Below the pieces are notes generated by a model that did not search any database, was not told the DNA's origin, and saw only the letters and a program-made list of their open reading frames with translations. 64,000 nucleotides of DNA from Zwartia hollandica (lineage in GTDB: Bacteria; Pseudomonadota; Gammaproteobacteria; Burkholderiales; Burkholderiaceae_B): the NCBI RefSeq assembly GCF_019923725.1, contig NZ_JAHXRI010000006.1, forward strand, positions 434,001-498,000, given 5' to 3'. Positions 38,124 to 46,758 of the stretch are shown here, in pieces (position 1 is the first letter of the stretch; each line of letters begins with the position of its first letter). Position numbers and translations under genes: made by a program.

Positions 38124-40193
38124 ATGAGCAGACTAAATATGCTGGCAAGCGAAAGGTCGTTGACTGAAAGGCTGCAAGGGCTTGTGGGTTTTACGGCACT
38201 AGCGCTTGGCTGTGGGGCAGTGCTAGTAGTTATCGGTAGTTATCTTTATGGATATCTTCAGCCAGTCCGATGGCCAACGTTATTTTATTTCTGGCTAGCC
38301 TTCTTTGTGACACTCTATTCGGAGCGGAAGGGGGTCATATTATTGGTGTTCTTGCTGCCTCTCGTGCCCCAGCTACATTGGCAGTTTCAATTCTTTTTCC
38401 GCCCTGCAGTGCCCTACTTTGTAACCAGCGCGGGTATTGACTTGGTCGTTGGCCTTATGACGGCGTTTCTTGTTCGGCATATAGCATTTATAAAAAAGAA
38501 TGGTATTAAAAAAATTACGATCCCTCTTCCTGTTGCGATCCTGACGGTATGCATTTTTCTATCAACGGTATTAGCAATATCCCGAAACCTTTGGCAATCT
38601 ACAAGCGAATTTCTCGTTGTCCCGTTAATGAATCAAGCACTACGATTCAAGCTATTTGCACGGGGAAATGATTTTTCTCCGATCGCGGACTGGCTGGCAA
38701 TCTCGATCGGATTATTTCTATTATTGATTCTGGCTAACTGGCTGAAAGGGAGGAAGGATAAAGACGAGCTAATTTTTAAGCCAACAATTCTCTCATTGGG
38801 CATTTCAGCTTCATATGGAATCTTCCAAGCGCTTACTGCAATAGGCCTGCCGATAGCGGCAGCTGAGTATCGTCCAGAAAGTTTTGGATATAGTGCGTTT
38901 GGTTTTCAGCCAGATATACACGCATATGCTGCACACATGATGCTCGGAGCGGTTGGGCTGTTTGGTGTGTTGAGCCGGCTAACATCTAATCACTGGTGGC
39001 GCTTTACATGCGCAGTCATTGTTTTGTGTTGGATTGCGCTCTTTTTGAGCAAGTCGCGGGCATCGCTAGTGTTTAGCCTTGTTGTATTACTGGTCATTGC
39101 CTTTTTTTCTATTCGTCGTACTTTCCAAAGGCAAGAAAGAAACACTCTGATTATGTTCACGACTCTCGGATTCGGCTGCGCTGCAGTCATACTTTGGCTG
39201 AGTCCATGGCTAAGCGACTTAGTTGTTCAGGTTTCAAATGTGAAATCTTTGACCTTTGATCAAATTAATCTGCTGTCTAGTCGACGCCTAGAACTCTTTA
39301 TTAGCGCGATTAGGATGTTTTTAGAATATCCGCTTTTAGGTCTTGGACAAGGAAATTTTCTACTTAGCTCGGCAGTTGTGCCCTTTAGTCATTCAGCATG
39401 GATGGCTCAGTCGGGGGGCGAGAACGCGCACAATTATTTTTTACAAGCACTTGCGGATACAGGAGTGATTGGGTTTATTTGTTACGTTGCGCTTTTATTG
39501 TGGCCCCTGTGTCGTGCTCGCCAGCTAAGCGTTCTTGTACCTGTAAGCATGGCAATCATAAGTCTCTTTTTAGGTAACGTATATTCACACTCGTTCCTCA
39601 TTCGTGAAAATCTACTGCTGCTATGCGTTTTTATGGCGCTTGCTTATTCTTATGCACTGCCCTCAGTGGAACGCTTGGTGGTTGAACCCCCGCATACATT
39701 TTCGCGTTGCAGAGTATCCGGAATATCAGTCGTTCTAATTGGTCTGGGTATTGTTTCTGTGACCCCATTCGCTGTTCGGGAAATTGTTGGCTCATTTGGC
39801 CGAGTTCCATTTGAAAGAGGGAGCATGTGCATACGTCCGATGCCGATTCGGGGGGACGGATGGACAACTGGCCTCGTGACGATTCCTTTGGCCGCAGACC
39901 AAAATGGTGTCCGAATTTCAGCGGATGTTAACGGTATACCCGAGTCGTACTCACCTCAAAGTATTAATGCAGTTCTTGAAGATGATATTGGTGCTGTGCT
40001 GTTGAGCCAGAAATTTTCTGTATTGAACGGACGAGTTGAAATGGAAATAGCTATACCTAGTGCTTATAAGAACTTGGCAAAATCATCACGTGTCCGCTTG
40101 AGTGTTGATCGATGCTATACGCCTAGTAACTTAAGCGTGAGTGAAGACAACACCCGCTTGGGAATCCATATCAATAAGATTGAACGATACTAA
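38124..40193 (+). CDS. O-antigen polymerase/ligase-like membrane protein with C-terminal extracytoplasmic domain, copy 2
   Basis: 689 residues from ATG 38124. A paralogue of 12016-14115 over its full length: LHWQFQFF near the start, FGFQPDIHAYAAHMMLGA in the middle, FLSKSRASL, and GGENAHNYFLQALADTGVIGF as family signature. The same ~110-residue tail follows (GDGWTTGLVTIP ... RCYTPSNLSVSEDNTRLGIHI). It closes the plus-strand glycosyltransferase run, a usual place for a polymerase. The tail lies after the last membrane segment and is probably periplasmic. Confidence 0.86.
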   Translation: MSRLNMLASERSLTERLQGLVGFTALALGCGAVLVVIGSYLYGYLQPVRWPTLFYFWLAFFVTLYSERKGVILLVFLLPLVPQLHWQFQFFFRPAVPYFVTSAGIDLVVGLMTAFLVRHIAFIKKNGIKKITIPLPVAILTVCIFLSTVLAISRNLWQSTSEFLVVPLMNQALRFKLFARGNDFSPIADWLAISIGLFLLLILANWLKGRKDKDELIFKPTILSLGISASYGIFQALTAIGLPIAAAEYRPESFGYSAFGFQPDIHAYAAHMMLGAVGLFGVLSRLTSNHWWRFTCAVIVLCWIALFLSKSRASLVFSLVVLLVIAFFSIRRTFQRQERNTLIMFTTLGFGCAAVILWLSPWLSDLVVQVSNVKSLTFDQINLLSSRRLELFISAIRMFLEYPLLGLGQGNFLLSSAVVPFSHSAWMAQSGGENAHNYFLQALADTGVIGFICYVALLLWPLCRARQLSVLVPVSMAIISLFLGNVYSHSFLIRENLLLLCVFMALAYSYALPSVERLVVEPPHTFSRCRVSGISVVLIGLGIVSVTPFAVREIVGSFGRVPFERGSMCIRPMPIRGDGWTTGLVTIPLAADQNGVRISADVNGIPESYSPQSINAVLEDDIGAVLLSQKFSVLNGRVEMEIAIPSAYKNLAKSSRVRLSVDRCYTPSNLSVSEDNTRLGIHINKIERY

Positions 40194-40211
40194 TTTGTAG
40201 GTTAGAAAACT

Positions 40212-41165
40212 ATGGATACAGTTTTGGTAACGGGTGCTAACGGGTTCATTGGTTCCGCCATTCTGACCAAACTACAGCTGAACCAACAGTACCGGGTCCG
40301 GGTCGCAGTTCGACAGTCTTCACGCCCTTATCCTGATGATATTCATGTGTATGATGGTTTAGAACTTGCACTTAACACGGATTGGACGAGTGCACTTTCC
40401 TCGGTGGATGTGGTGATCCATTGTGCGGCGCGTGCGCATTTATTGAGAGATACCTCGGCAGACCCGCTGGCCGACTTCAGACGTGTAAACACAGAAGGAA
40501 CGCTCACACTTGCGTTTCAAGCAGCGCAGGCTGGAGTAAAACGGTTCATTTTTTTGAGTAGCCTAGGTGTGAATGGAGCGGAGACAACCTCTCAACCTTT
40601 CACGGCGAGCGATATTCCTAGCCCCCATTCCCCTTATGCGCAGTCGAAGCTCGAGGCTGAAGTCGCGTTATTGAAGCTCGCCCAAAGGACAGGCATGTCG
40701 GTGGTTATTGTGCGTCCGCCGCTTGTTTATGGACCGAATGCGCCAGGGAATTTTGGTGCATTATGTCGGCTGGTACAGAAAGGGCTACCACTCCCCTTGG
40801 GCTGGATAAACAATAGACGTAGCTTTATTTCTGTAGATAATTTAGTCGACTTAATATGTCGGTGCATCGACCATCCAAATGCAGTAAATCAAGTATTGTT
40901 AGCTTCTGACGGTGAGGACTTATCCACAACTGAACTACTTAAAAAAATGGGTGTCGCTTTTGAGCAAAGATTGCTCTTGGTGCCAATGCCTGTTCCCGTT
41001 CTTAAGCTTGGCGCCCAACTTTTAGGCAAGAGCAAGCAGGCGCAACAGTTGTTGGGATCGTTACAGGTGGATATAGAAAAAACTAAGTTGATGCTTGATT
41101 GGAGGCCGCCCTTTAGCGTTGAGCAGGGACTTCGTAAGACAGCAGAATACTGGCAGAAAGCGTAG
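40212..41165 (+). CDS. WbpV-like NDP-4-keto-6-deoxy-HexNAc reductase/epimerase
   Basis: 317-residue extended short-chain dehydrogenase with GANGFIGSA (8-16), a VIHCAARAH strand, LSSLGVNG, and the catalytic YAQSK motif (Y-x3-K) in SPYAQSKLEAE. It is most like WbpV/Fcf2-type proteins, which act with a WbpM dehydratase to give UDP-D-FucNAc or UDP-D-QuiNAc. The WbpM-like gene is convergent and only 23 bases away, supporting this pairing. A plain UDP-glucose 4-epimerase role is the alternative. Confidence 0.82.
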   Translation: MDTVLVTGANGFIGSAILTKLQLNQQYRVRVAVRQSSRPYPDDIHVYDGLELALNTDWTSALSSVDVVIHCAARAHLLRDTSADPLADFRRVNTEGTLTLAFQAAQAGVKRFIFLSSLGVNGAETTSQPFTASDIPSPHSPYAQSKLEAEVALLKLAQRTGMSVVIVRPPLVYGPNAPGNFGALCRLVQKGLPLPLGWINNRRSFISVDNLVDLICRCIDHPNAVNQVLLASDGEDLSTTELLKKMGVAFEQRLLLVPMPVPVLKLGAQLLGKSKQAQQLLGSLQVDIEKTKLMLDWRPPFSVEQGLRKTAEYWQKA

Positions 41166-41188
41166 TAGAGTCCAGCACCTTAGATGAA

Positions 41189-43138
41189 TTAGCTCTTTTG
41201 CGCTTGCGCCAACGTTAACCAGTCTACGATGGGGCCATCTGGCTGATAGCCAGACACTAGCTCTAGCAGCAGTGATCTAACCTGTGACACATCATTTGAA
41301 TCCAAAGCACTTTGTAGCGTGTTCAGTTTATTTTCGAATACATTCCATGGAAGAAATGTTTCGTTTGCCGTCAATATGCGGGGATGAATCGTAGATTGGG
41401 GATTATCACCAATCAACAGTTCTTCGAAAAGTTTTTCGCCCGGCCGTAAGCCGGTGATTTCAATTTCAATATCACCGTCCTCATTGTCTGTATCCTTGAG
41501 CGTCAACCCAGAGAGTTCGATCATCCGCTTGGCGAGATCAATGATTTTTACTGGCTCGCCCATATCAAGAACAAATAAATCGCCACCACGAGACATTGCC
41601 GCTGCTTGTAATACTAGCTGCGCCGCCTCCGGTATCGTCATGAAATAGCGAGTAATCTCTGGGTGCGTCAAAGTAATAGGGCCGCCATTTTTAATCTGTT
41701 CGCGAAACTTTGGGACCACTGAGCCCGAAGAGCCTAAGACATTCCCGAAGCGAACCATCGAAAAAATAGTCTGGCCGTGGACATGTCCGGCTAACCCCTG
41801 CAACACCATTTCAGCCAGTCGTTTGCTGGCACCCATAATATTTGTTGGTCGAACGGCCTTGTCGGTGCTGATTAATACGAATTTTGCAACTTTGCCTGTA
41901 GCTGCTTTCGCGACTTGTAATGTTCCGATCAGGTTGTTTTTTATGCCTTCAATGGGGTTGTGCTCGACTAAAGGCACGTGCTTATAAGCGGCTGCGTGAT
42001 AAACCGAATAGGGCTGCCAAGTAGAGATGATTTCACACATTCGAGGATAGTCTTGGACCGAGCAAAGCAGTGGAACAAGAGTCGTTTCAGTTTCGGCGGC
42101 AATGGGAGTCAGCTCTTGATGAATTTCATACAGCGCAAACTCGCTTAGTTCTATAAGCAAGAGGGTCTTGGGTTTAAGACGTAGGAGCTGTCGACATAGC
42201 TCACTACCGATTGAGCCACCCGCACCCGTCACAAGAATGACCTTGCCTTCAGTATGCGCAAGAAGAAGCGAATCATCCGAATGAACCATTTCTCGGCCGA
42301 GCAAATCGTCAATATCAAGCTCTCTTAAATCAGAGGTGCTGATTTTCCCTTGAGCAAGCTCAGTGACGCTCGGTAGTGTGCGCACAGAGACTCGAGCAGC
42401 CAACATAGTGTTGATAATTTCGTTTCGGCGTTTGCGTGAAATTGATGGCAACGCAAGCAAGACGTCACTGATCGCTAAAGAGCCGACTAAATTAGACAGA
42501 TCAACGGGGCTATGGATGCGCAAGCCATTGATGACGTGCCCTTGTAGTCTGACATCGTCATCAAGAAAACCGACTACCCGCATATCGTGACTGTGCGCCA
42601 TAGCAGCTGCAAGCTGCTGCCCAGAATTGCCAGCCCCGTAGACTAATACTTTGGGTAGGGTTGATCGCTTGAGAAGATTTTTATAGGCCCCACCCAACCA
42701 ATAGCCCGCCGCCGCGCGCGAGATTCCAATCGCTAGTAAAAGCAAAATTGGTTGGATCAAACCGACCGTACGGGGTACTCCGTCAAAACTGTAGGCGGTG
42801 AATAGTGCCGCATAAAGCAATCCATAAATTGCTGTTGCGCGGGTAATTGCCATCAACGCCGGGCCACCCGAGTATCTAAAAATTGCTCTGTAAAGACCCC
42901 CGATCATAAAAATTGGTAAGGCCAGGGCGATCGAATACAGAACAGCCTTTGACGGTGGACCCGAAAGAGATACAAAATCGCCGAGTCGCAAATAAAAGGC
43001 TAGCCAAACCGTCAACACACACAAACTGGCATCAGTGGCAAGAACCACTAATCTCTTTGCCACCCTAGGCAAATTCAGTATCGTAGAAGCGGTTCTACCA
43101 GTTGTCATAGAAAAAAATTCACTAATGCGACACGCCAT
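41189..43138 (-). CDS. wbpM: WbpM/CapD-type UDP-GlcNAc C6 dehydratase (membrane form)
   Basis: About 649 residues. There are four N-terminal membrane segments, then a first nucleotide-binding domain (VLVYGAGNSGQQLA) and a second, catalytic Rossmann domain (VTGAGGSIGSELCRQLL). STDKAVRPTNIMGASK carries the Ser/Met/Lys set that replaces the usual Tyr-x3-Lys in this family. It makes UDP-2-acetamido-2,6-dideoxy-D-xylo-hexos-4-ulose. The start is ATG 43138 or ATG 43108; the former overlaps the upstream stop by 17 bases, and neither has a clear ribosome-binding site. WbpV-like 40212 is the likely next enzyme. Confidence 0.93.
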   Translation of the reverse strand: MACRISEFFSMTTGRTASTILNLPRVAKRLVVLATDASLCVLTVWLAFYLRLGDFVSLSGPPSKAVLYSIALALPIFMIGGLYRAIFRYSGGPALMAITRATAIYGLLYAALFTAYSFDGVPRTVGLIQPILLLLAIGISRAAAGYWLGGAYKNLLKRSTLPKVLVYGAGNSGQQLAAAMAHSHDMRVVGFLDDDVRLQGHVINGLRIHSPVDLSNLVGSLAISDVLLALPSISRKRRNEIINTMLAARVSVRTLPSVTELAQGKISTSDLRELDIDDLLGREMVHSDDSLLLAHTEGKVILVTGAGGSIGSELCRQLLRLKPKTLLLIELSEFALYEIHQELTPIAAETETTLVPLLCSVQDYPRMCEIISTWQPYSVYHAAAYKHVPLVEHNPIEGIKNNLIGTLQVAKAATGKVAKFVLISTDKAVRPTNIMGASKRLAEMVLQGLAGHVHGQTIFSMVRFGNVLGSSGSVVPKFREQIKNGGPITLTHPEITRYFMTIPEAAQLVLQAAAMSRGGDLFVLDMGEPVKIIDLAKRMIELSGLTLKDTDNEDGDIEIEITGLRPGEKLFEELLIGDNPQSTIHPRILTANETFLPWNVFENKLNTLQSALDSNDVSQVRSLLLELVSGYQPDGPIVDWLTLAQAQKS

Positions 43139-43682
43139 CACGGTGGATGACTTTTAAAACGGTTAACCACAAAATTCTAATATCGAAAAACAAAGATTGC
43201 TTGGCCAAGTATTGGGTGTCAAAGACTACCTTTTGTTCTATCGGGATCTCGTCGCGACCATTGACCTGGGCCCAGCCTGTTAGGCCAGGCGCTAATACAT
43301 CTATGCCTTTTTCAGTCCGTAAAGAAATTAGATCATATTGATTAAACAATGCTGGACGGGGACCAACTAAGGACATATCACCTTTTAGGATACTCCATAA
43401 TTGTGGCAATTCATCCAGGCTAGTTTTACGAAGAAAAGAACCGATAGGCGTTAAAAATGCTGAAGGGTTCGTGAGCAGGTGCGTAGCAACTGCCGGGGTA
43501 CCCACAAGCATGCTTCTAAACTTGGGCATCCGAAAGATTTTGTTGTGTCTGCCGACGCGATCACTCCAGTAAAGTACAGGGCCTTTCGACGTGAGTTTGA
43601 CTGCGATACTGACCAGCAAAATGGGTAGCGCCAAGACGATCAAAGCTAACAGACTACATAGCAGATCAAGTATTCGCTTCAT
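43122..43682 (-). CDS. PglC/WcaJ-type initiating sugar-phosphate transferase
   Basis: 186 residues from ATG 43682 (MKRILDLLCSLLALIVL). The longer frame starting at 43871 runs 140 bases into the preceding gene and adds unrelated sequence. One re-entrant hydrophobic helix is followed by RVGRHNKIFRMPKFRSM, TSLDELPQLWSILKGDMSLVGPRP and GLTGWAQVNGRD, the full bacterial sugar transferase signature. At this size it is the monotopic small PglC form. It should load the D-QuiNAc/D-FucNAc-type sugar, or another N-acetylated sugar, onto undecaprenyl phosphate. Confidence 0.93.
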   Translation of the reverse strand: MKRILDLLCSLLALIVLALPILLVSIAVKLTSKGPVLYWSDRVGRHNKIFRMPKFRSMLVGTPAVATHLLTNPSAFLTPIGSFLRKTSLDELPQLWSILKGDMSLVGPRPALFNQYDLISLRTEKGIDVLAPGLTGWAQVNGRDEIPIEQKVVFDTQYLAKQSLFFDIRILWLTVLKVIHRDGVSH

Positions 43683-43731
43683 ATTGCTATTCTGAGCCGG
43701 TGAGGGCGGTTTGATTTGACACAGCAAACAT

Positions 43732-44862
43732 TCAAGACTTTCGCCAGACCCTACGGTTGACAAAGTCTGTGTAGCTTTGAATGATACGTACGACCTTGTC
43801 CGATACATTATCTGGTGCGTAATCATGCACCAGATGCAGACCGCGACTATCACCGCGCGGCTGATCGGCAAGAATGGCTAGCCCTTGTTCAACTCGTTCG
43901 ATACTCATTCCAACCATCATCACCGCTGCTTGCTCAAATCCTTCAGGCCTTTCGTGTACTTCGCGAAGATTCAATGCAGGAAAATTCAAGATTGAAGACT
44001 CTTCGGTAATCGTCCCACTGTCTGACAACACCGCACGAGCCTCAACTTGCAGCTTAACGTAATCAGTGAAACCAAACGGCTTTTCAAATCTGACTAAGGG
44101 GTCTGCAACCAAGCCTGCATCAACGATACGCTTTTTTGTTCGCGGATGCGTCGAGACAAGTATAGGTTGTCCATGCGTACGCACTAGATGATCTAGTAGA
44201 TCGAAGAGCTTTTGTAACTGAGTCGGCGAGTCTACGTTTTCTTCACGGTGGGCACTCAACACAAAATATTGATTTTTCTTTAAACCCAGAGTGCCCAAGA
44301 TCTCCGACTCATCGATGTGTTTGCGATAGAACTCGATGACCTCACGCATAGGACTGCCAGTTTTGATCACCTGGTCTGAGGGTAAGCCCTCTCGTAACAA
44401 GTATTCACGGGCGATTTCACTGTAGGTCAAATTAATATCGGAGATGTGGTCGACGATGCGGCGATTGATCTCTTCAGGCACCCGAAAATCAAAACAGCGA
44501 TTACCGGCTTCCATATGAAAAATCGGTACTTTACGGCGCTTCGCAGAAATAGCTGACAAGGCGCTATTGGTATCGCCCAACAGCAAAAGAGCCTCGGGTT
44601 GATATCTTGCGATCATCTCATCGGCTGCGATAATGATCTGACCAATTGTTTGTGCGGCAGTTTCGCCTGCAGCTCCCATGAAGGCATCAGGCTTACGGAT
44701 CCCGAGATCGCTGAAAAAGATCTCATTTAGTTCGTAATCGTAGTTTTGCCCCGTATGTATCAATACATGATCGCAGAACTGATCCAACTTATTAATCGTA
44801 CGGGATAGCCGGATAATTTCCGGCCGAGTCCCGACAATAGTCATGACTTTGAGTTTACGCAT
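43732..44862 (-). CDS. fnlC: UDP-HexNAc 2-epimerase of the FnlC/WbjD type
   Basis: 376 residues of the non-hydrolysing 2-epimerase family: MTIVGTRPEIIRLSRT near residues 7-22, then LIHTGQNYD, LLLGDTNSAL, HMEAGNRCFD, SAHREENV and SDSGTITEE. It has the WbjD/CapG features (RPEIIRLS and HTGQNYDYELNEIFF) rather than those of the WecB housekeeping enzyme. It acts third in the L-FucNAc or L-QuiNAc pathway. Its start overlaps the stop of the fnlA-like gene by 8 bases. Confidence 0.9.
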   Translation of the reverse strand: MRKLKVMTIVGTRPEIIRLSRTINKLDQFCDHVLIHTGQNYDYELNEIFFSDLGIRKPDAFMGAAGETAAQTIGQIIIAADEMIARYQPEALLLLGDTNSALSAISAKRRKVPIFHMEAGNRCFDFRVPEEINRRIVDHISDINLTYSEIAREYLLREGLPSDQVIKTGSPMREVIEFYRKHIDESEILGTLGLKKNQYFVLSAHREENVDSPTQLQKLFDLLDHLVRTHGQPILVSTHPRTKKRIVDAGLVADPLVRFEKPFGFTDYVKLQVEARAVLSDSGTITEESSILNFPALNLREVHERPEGFEQAAVMMVGMSIERVEQGLAILADQPRGDSRGLHLVHDYAPDNVSDKVVRIIQSYTDFVNRRVWRKS

Positions 44863-45865
44863 TGAGCGCCTCGCGAATCACATCGAGGCTCAAGAGAACC
44901 TCTTTCACTTGATCAACTGTAAGTCGTCGCGTGTTGTGTGAAGTGTAATCGTCAAAATTAGCAATTTGCATTTCGCCGTTTACGAAGTACTTGTCGTAAT
45001 TTAAATCGCGCGCGTCTGCAGGAATGCGGTAGTAATTACCCAGATCTTCCGCGCGTGCCATTTCTTCACGCGAAACAAGAGATTCATATAGTTTCTCGCC
45101 GTGGCGGGTCCCAATTACTTTGACTTCACTTTTACCGACAAAAAGTGAGGTCATCGCTTGGGCTAGGTCACCAATCGTAGAGGCCGGTGCTTTTTGAACA
45201 AAAATATCGCCAGGCCTAGCGTGCCCGAACGCATATAAAACCAGATCGACCGATTCTTCAAGTGACATTAAAAAACGCGTCATATTGGGATCGGTGACAG
45301 TGAGCGCCTTACCTTGTTGCAGTTGTTCCAGGAAAAGGGGGATGACAGACCCTCGGGAGGCCATGACGTTGCCATATCGAGTGGCAGATAAGACGGTTTT
45401 GTTGGGGTCGCACAGCCGGGATTTGGCGACCATGACTTTTTCCATCATGGCCTTGGAAATACCCATAGCGTTGATGGGATAAACGGCCTTATCGGTGCTA
45501 AGCAGGACACAGCGGCTGACCGATTGCGCGATCGCCGCGCGCATGACGTTTTCGGCACCCAGCACGTTGGTGCGAACAGCTTCCATCGGGTAAAACTCAC
45601 AAGATGGCACTTGCTTTAGTGCTGCTGCATGAAACACAAAGTCAACGCCGTGCAGAGCGTCATGCACGCTGTCGTATTCGCGTACATCGCCGATATAAAA
45701 CTTAAGTTTGTCGCTATTATGCTTAAGCCGCATATCTTCTTGCTTTTTCTCGTCTCGACTAAAGACGCGAATTTCAGCCAGCTCAGAGTCAAGCAACCTG
45801 GTTAACACTGTATTGCCAAACGAGCCAGTTCCGCCAGTAATCAAAAGGACTTTGTTTTTTAGCAT
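44855..45865 (-). CDS. fnlA: UDP-GlcNAc 4,6-dehydratase/5-epimerase, FnlA/WbjB type
   Basis: 336 residues. GGTGSFGN is at 11-18, and STDKAVYPINAMGISK carries S123, M134 and K138 as catalytic set in the FlaA1/CapE manner. ATKQVPSCE-type AALKQVPSCE and RYGNVMASRGSVIP are family landmarks. It converts UDP-GlcNAc to the L-arabino 4-keto-6-deoxy intermediate. I chose ATG 45865 (MLKNKVLLITGG); a GTG two codons earlier is equally usable. It heads the reductase and 2-epimerase steps on the same strand. Confidence 0.92.
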   Translation of the reverse strand: MLKNKVLLITGGTGSFGNTVLTRLLDSELAEIRVFSRDEKKQEDMRLKHNSDKLKFYIGDVREYDSVHDALHGVDFVFHAAALKQVPSCEFYPMEAVRTNVLGAENVMRAAIAQSVSRCVLLSTDKAVYPINAMGISKAMMEKVMVAKSRLCDPNKTVLSATRYGNVMASRGSVIPLFLEQLQQGKALTVTDPNMTRFLMSLEESVDLVLYAFGHARPGDIFVQKAPASTIGDLAQAMTSLFVGKSEVKVIGTRHGEKLYESLVSREEMARAEDLGNYYRIPADARDLNYDKYFVNGEMQIANFDDYTSHNTRRLTVDQVKEVLLSLDVIREALNA

Positions 45866-45885
45866 TTTCACTACTCACAAGAAGT

Positions 45886-46758
45886 CTATCTATAAGCGTG
45901 CATCTGTCGGATAAGCTCAGGCCATGTCGCAGGTTTATATCCAGTAGCGAGTTTAAAGCGCGCCGAAGTTAAAGCCCGATTAATTGTCAGATTATCATCT
46001 GGCACAATCGCAATAGACTTGTTATAGACATCGGCGACAAGCTTAAGCAGCTCGTATTTATTAATTGGTGAGGCTGAAACATGATAAGTGCCATGCAACG
46101 TTGAGTTCGGAATCACAAAGTCCCTAATAACTCTTGCTAGCTCAACCGTCGGTAATCCCGAGAAAACCGCTTTTCGGTAGCCCTTCACTTCGCCTGTCTG
46201 AGACAAGAACCAATCAACTAGGCCATGATGACTGTTGATTTCGTGTCCAATGATCGAAGTTCTTAGCGTGATCGCATTGTCGTAATCGACCTCGCCCAGC
46301 AGTTTGCTGCGGCCGTACAGGTCTTGGGCATCCGGCAAATCTTGCTCTGTATACATTCCTTTTGCACCACTAAATACGCAGTCTGTGCTGACATGAATAA
46401 GCCGAGCGTTAACTTGTTTGCAGTGCCTGGCCAGTTGGTGTGGTAACAGGGCGTTGATTTTGATTGCCGCGATCGCATCGTTGGCCTCGGCAAGTTGTTT
46501 GACCAAACCAACGCAATTGACAACAACGTTGGGCCGGATGCGTGACAATAGTTCAGTCACGCTTGATTCGTTTTCTACGTTAATATCTTGTATAAGATTC
46601 TGTTGTAGCTTAGCGGGTAACAGCTCAGATAGGCTCAACGATCGGCAGGTGCCATACGTCACATAGTTTTCGCTGGTACTAAAAAAGCGATACAAAGCAT
46701 TACCTAGCATGCCAGAAGCGCCAAGAATCAAAATCCTAATTTGTGGCGTGGTTTTCAA
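45886..46758 (-). CDS. RmlD-like NDP-sugar reductase (WbvR-like)
   Basis: 290 residues: GASGMLG (13-19), STDCVFSG starting near 124, and catalytic Y148/K152 in YGRSK. It resembles dTDP-4-dehydrorhamnose reductase. Its position between a WbuB-like transferase and fnlA marks it as the 4-reductase of this UDP-sugar pathway. FnlB/WbjC/CapF proteins of the L-FucNAc route are ~370 residues because they add a cupin 3-epimerase domain. That domain is missing here, so the WbvR-type reaction giving UDP-L-RhaNAc, then L-QuiNAc, is more likely. It overlaps the upstream gene by four bases. Confidence 0.82.
   Translation of the reverse strand: MKTTPQIRILILGASGMLGNALYRFFSTSENYVTYGTCRSLSLSELLPAKLQQNLIQDINVENESSVTELLSRIRPNVVVNCVGLVKQLAEANDAIAAIKINALLPHQLARHCKQVNARLIHVSTDCVFSGAKGMYTEQDLPDAQDLYGRSKLLGEVDYDNAITLRTSIIGHEINSHHGLVDWFLSQTGEVKGYRKAVFSGLPTVELARVIRDFVIPNSTLHGTYHVSASPINKYELLKLVADVYNKSIAIVPDDNLTINRALTSARFKLATGYKPATWPELIRQMHAYR

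Noticed and set aside
43683-43871. N-terminal extension of the PglC-type transferase
   Set aside because: The extension would run 140 bases into the 2-epimerase gene and encodes nothing like the family; ATG 43682 begins with the typical MKRILDL helix.
45886-46758. Annotation as rfbD for dTDP-L-rhamnose
   Set aside because: Fold and length fit RmlD, but its position between fnlA-like and WbuB-like genes on the same operon favours a UDP-sugar reductase. Dual use is not excluded.
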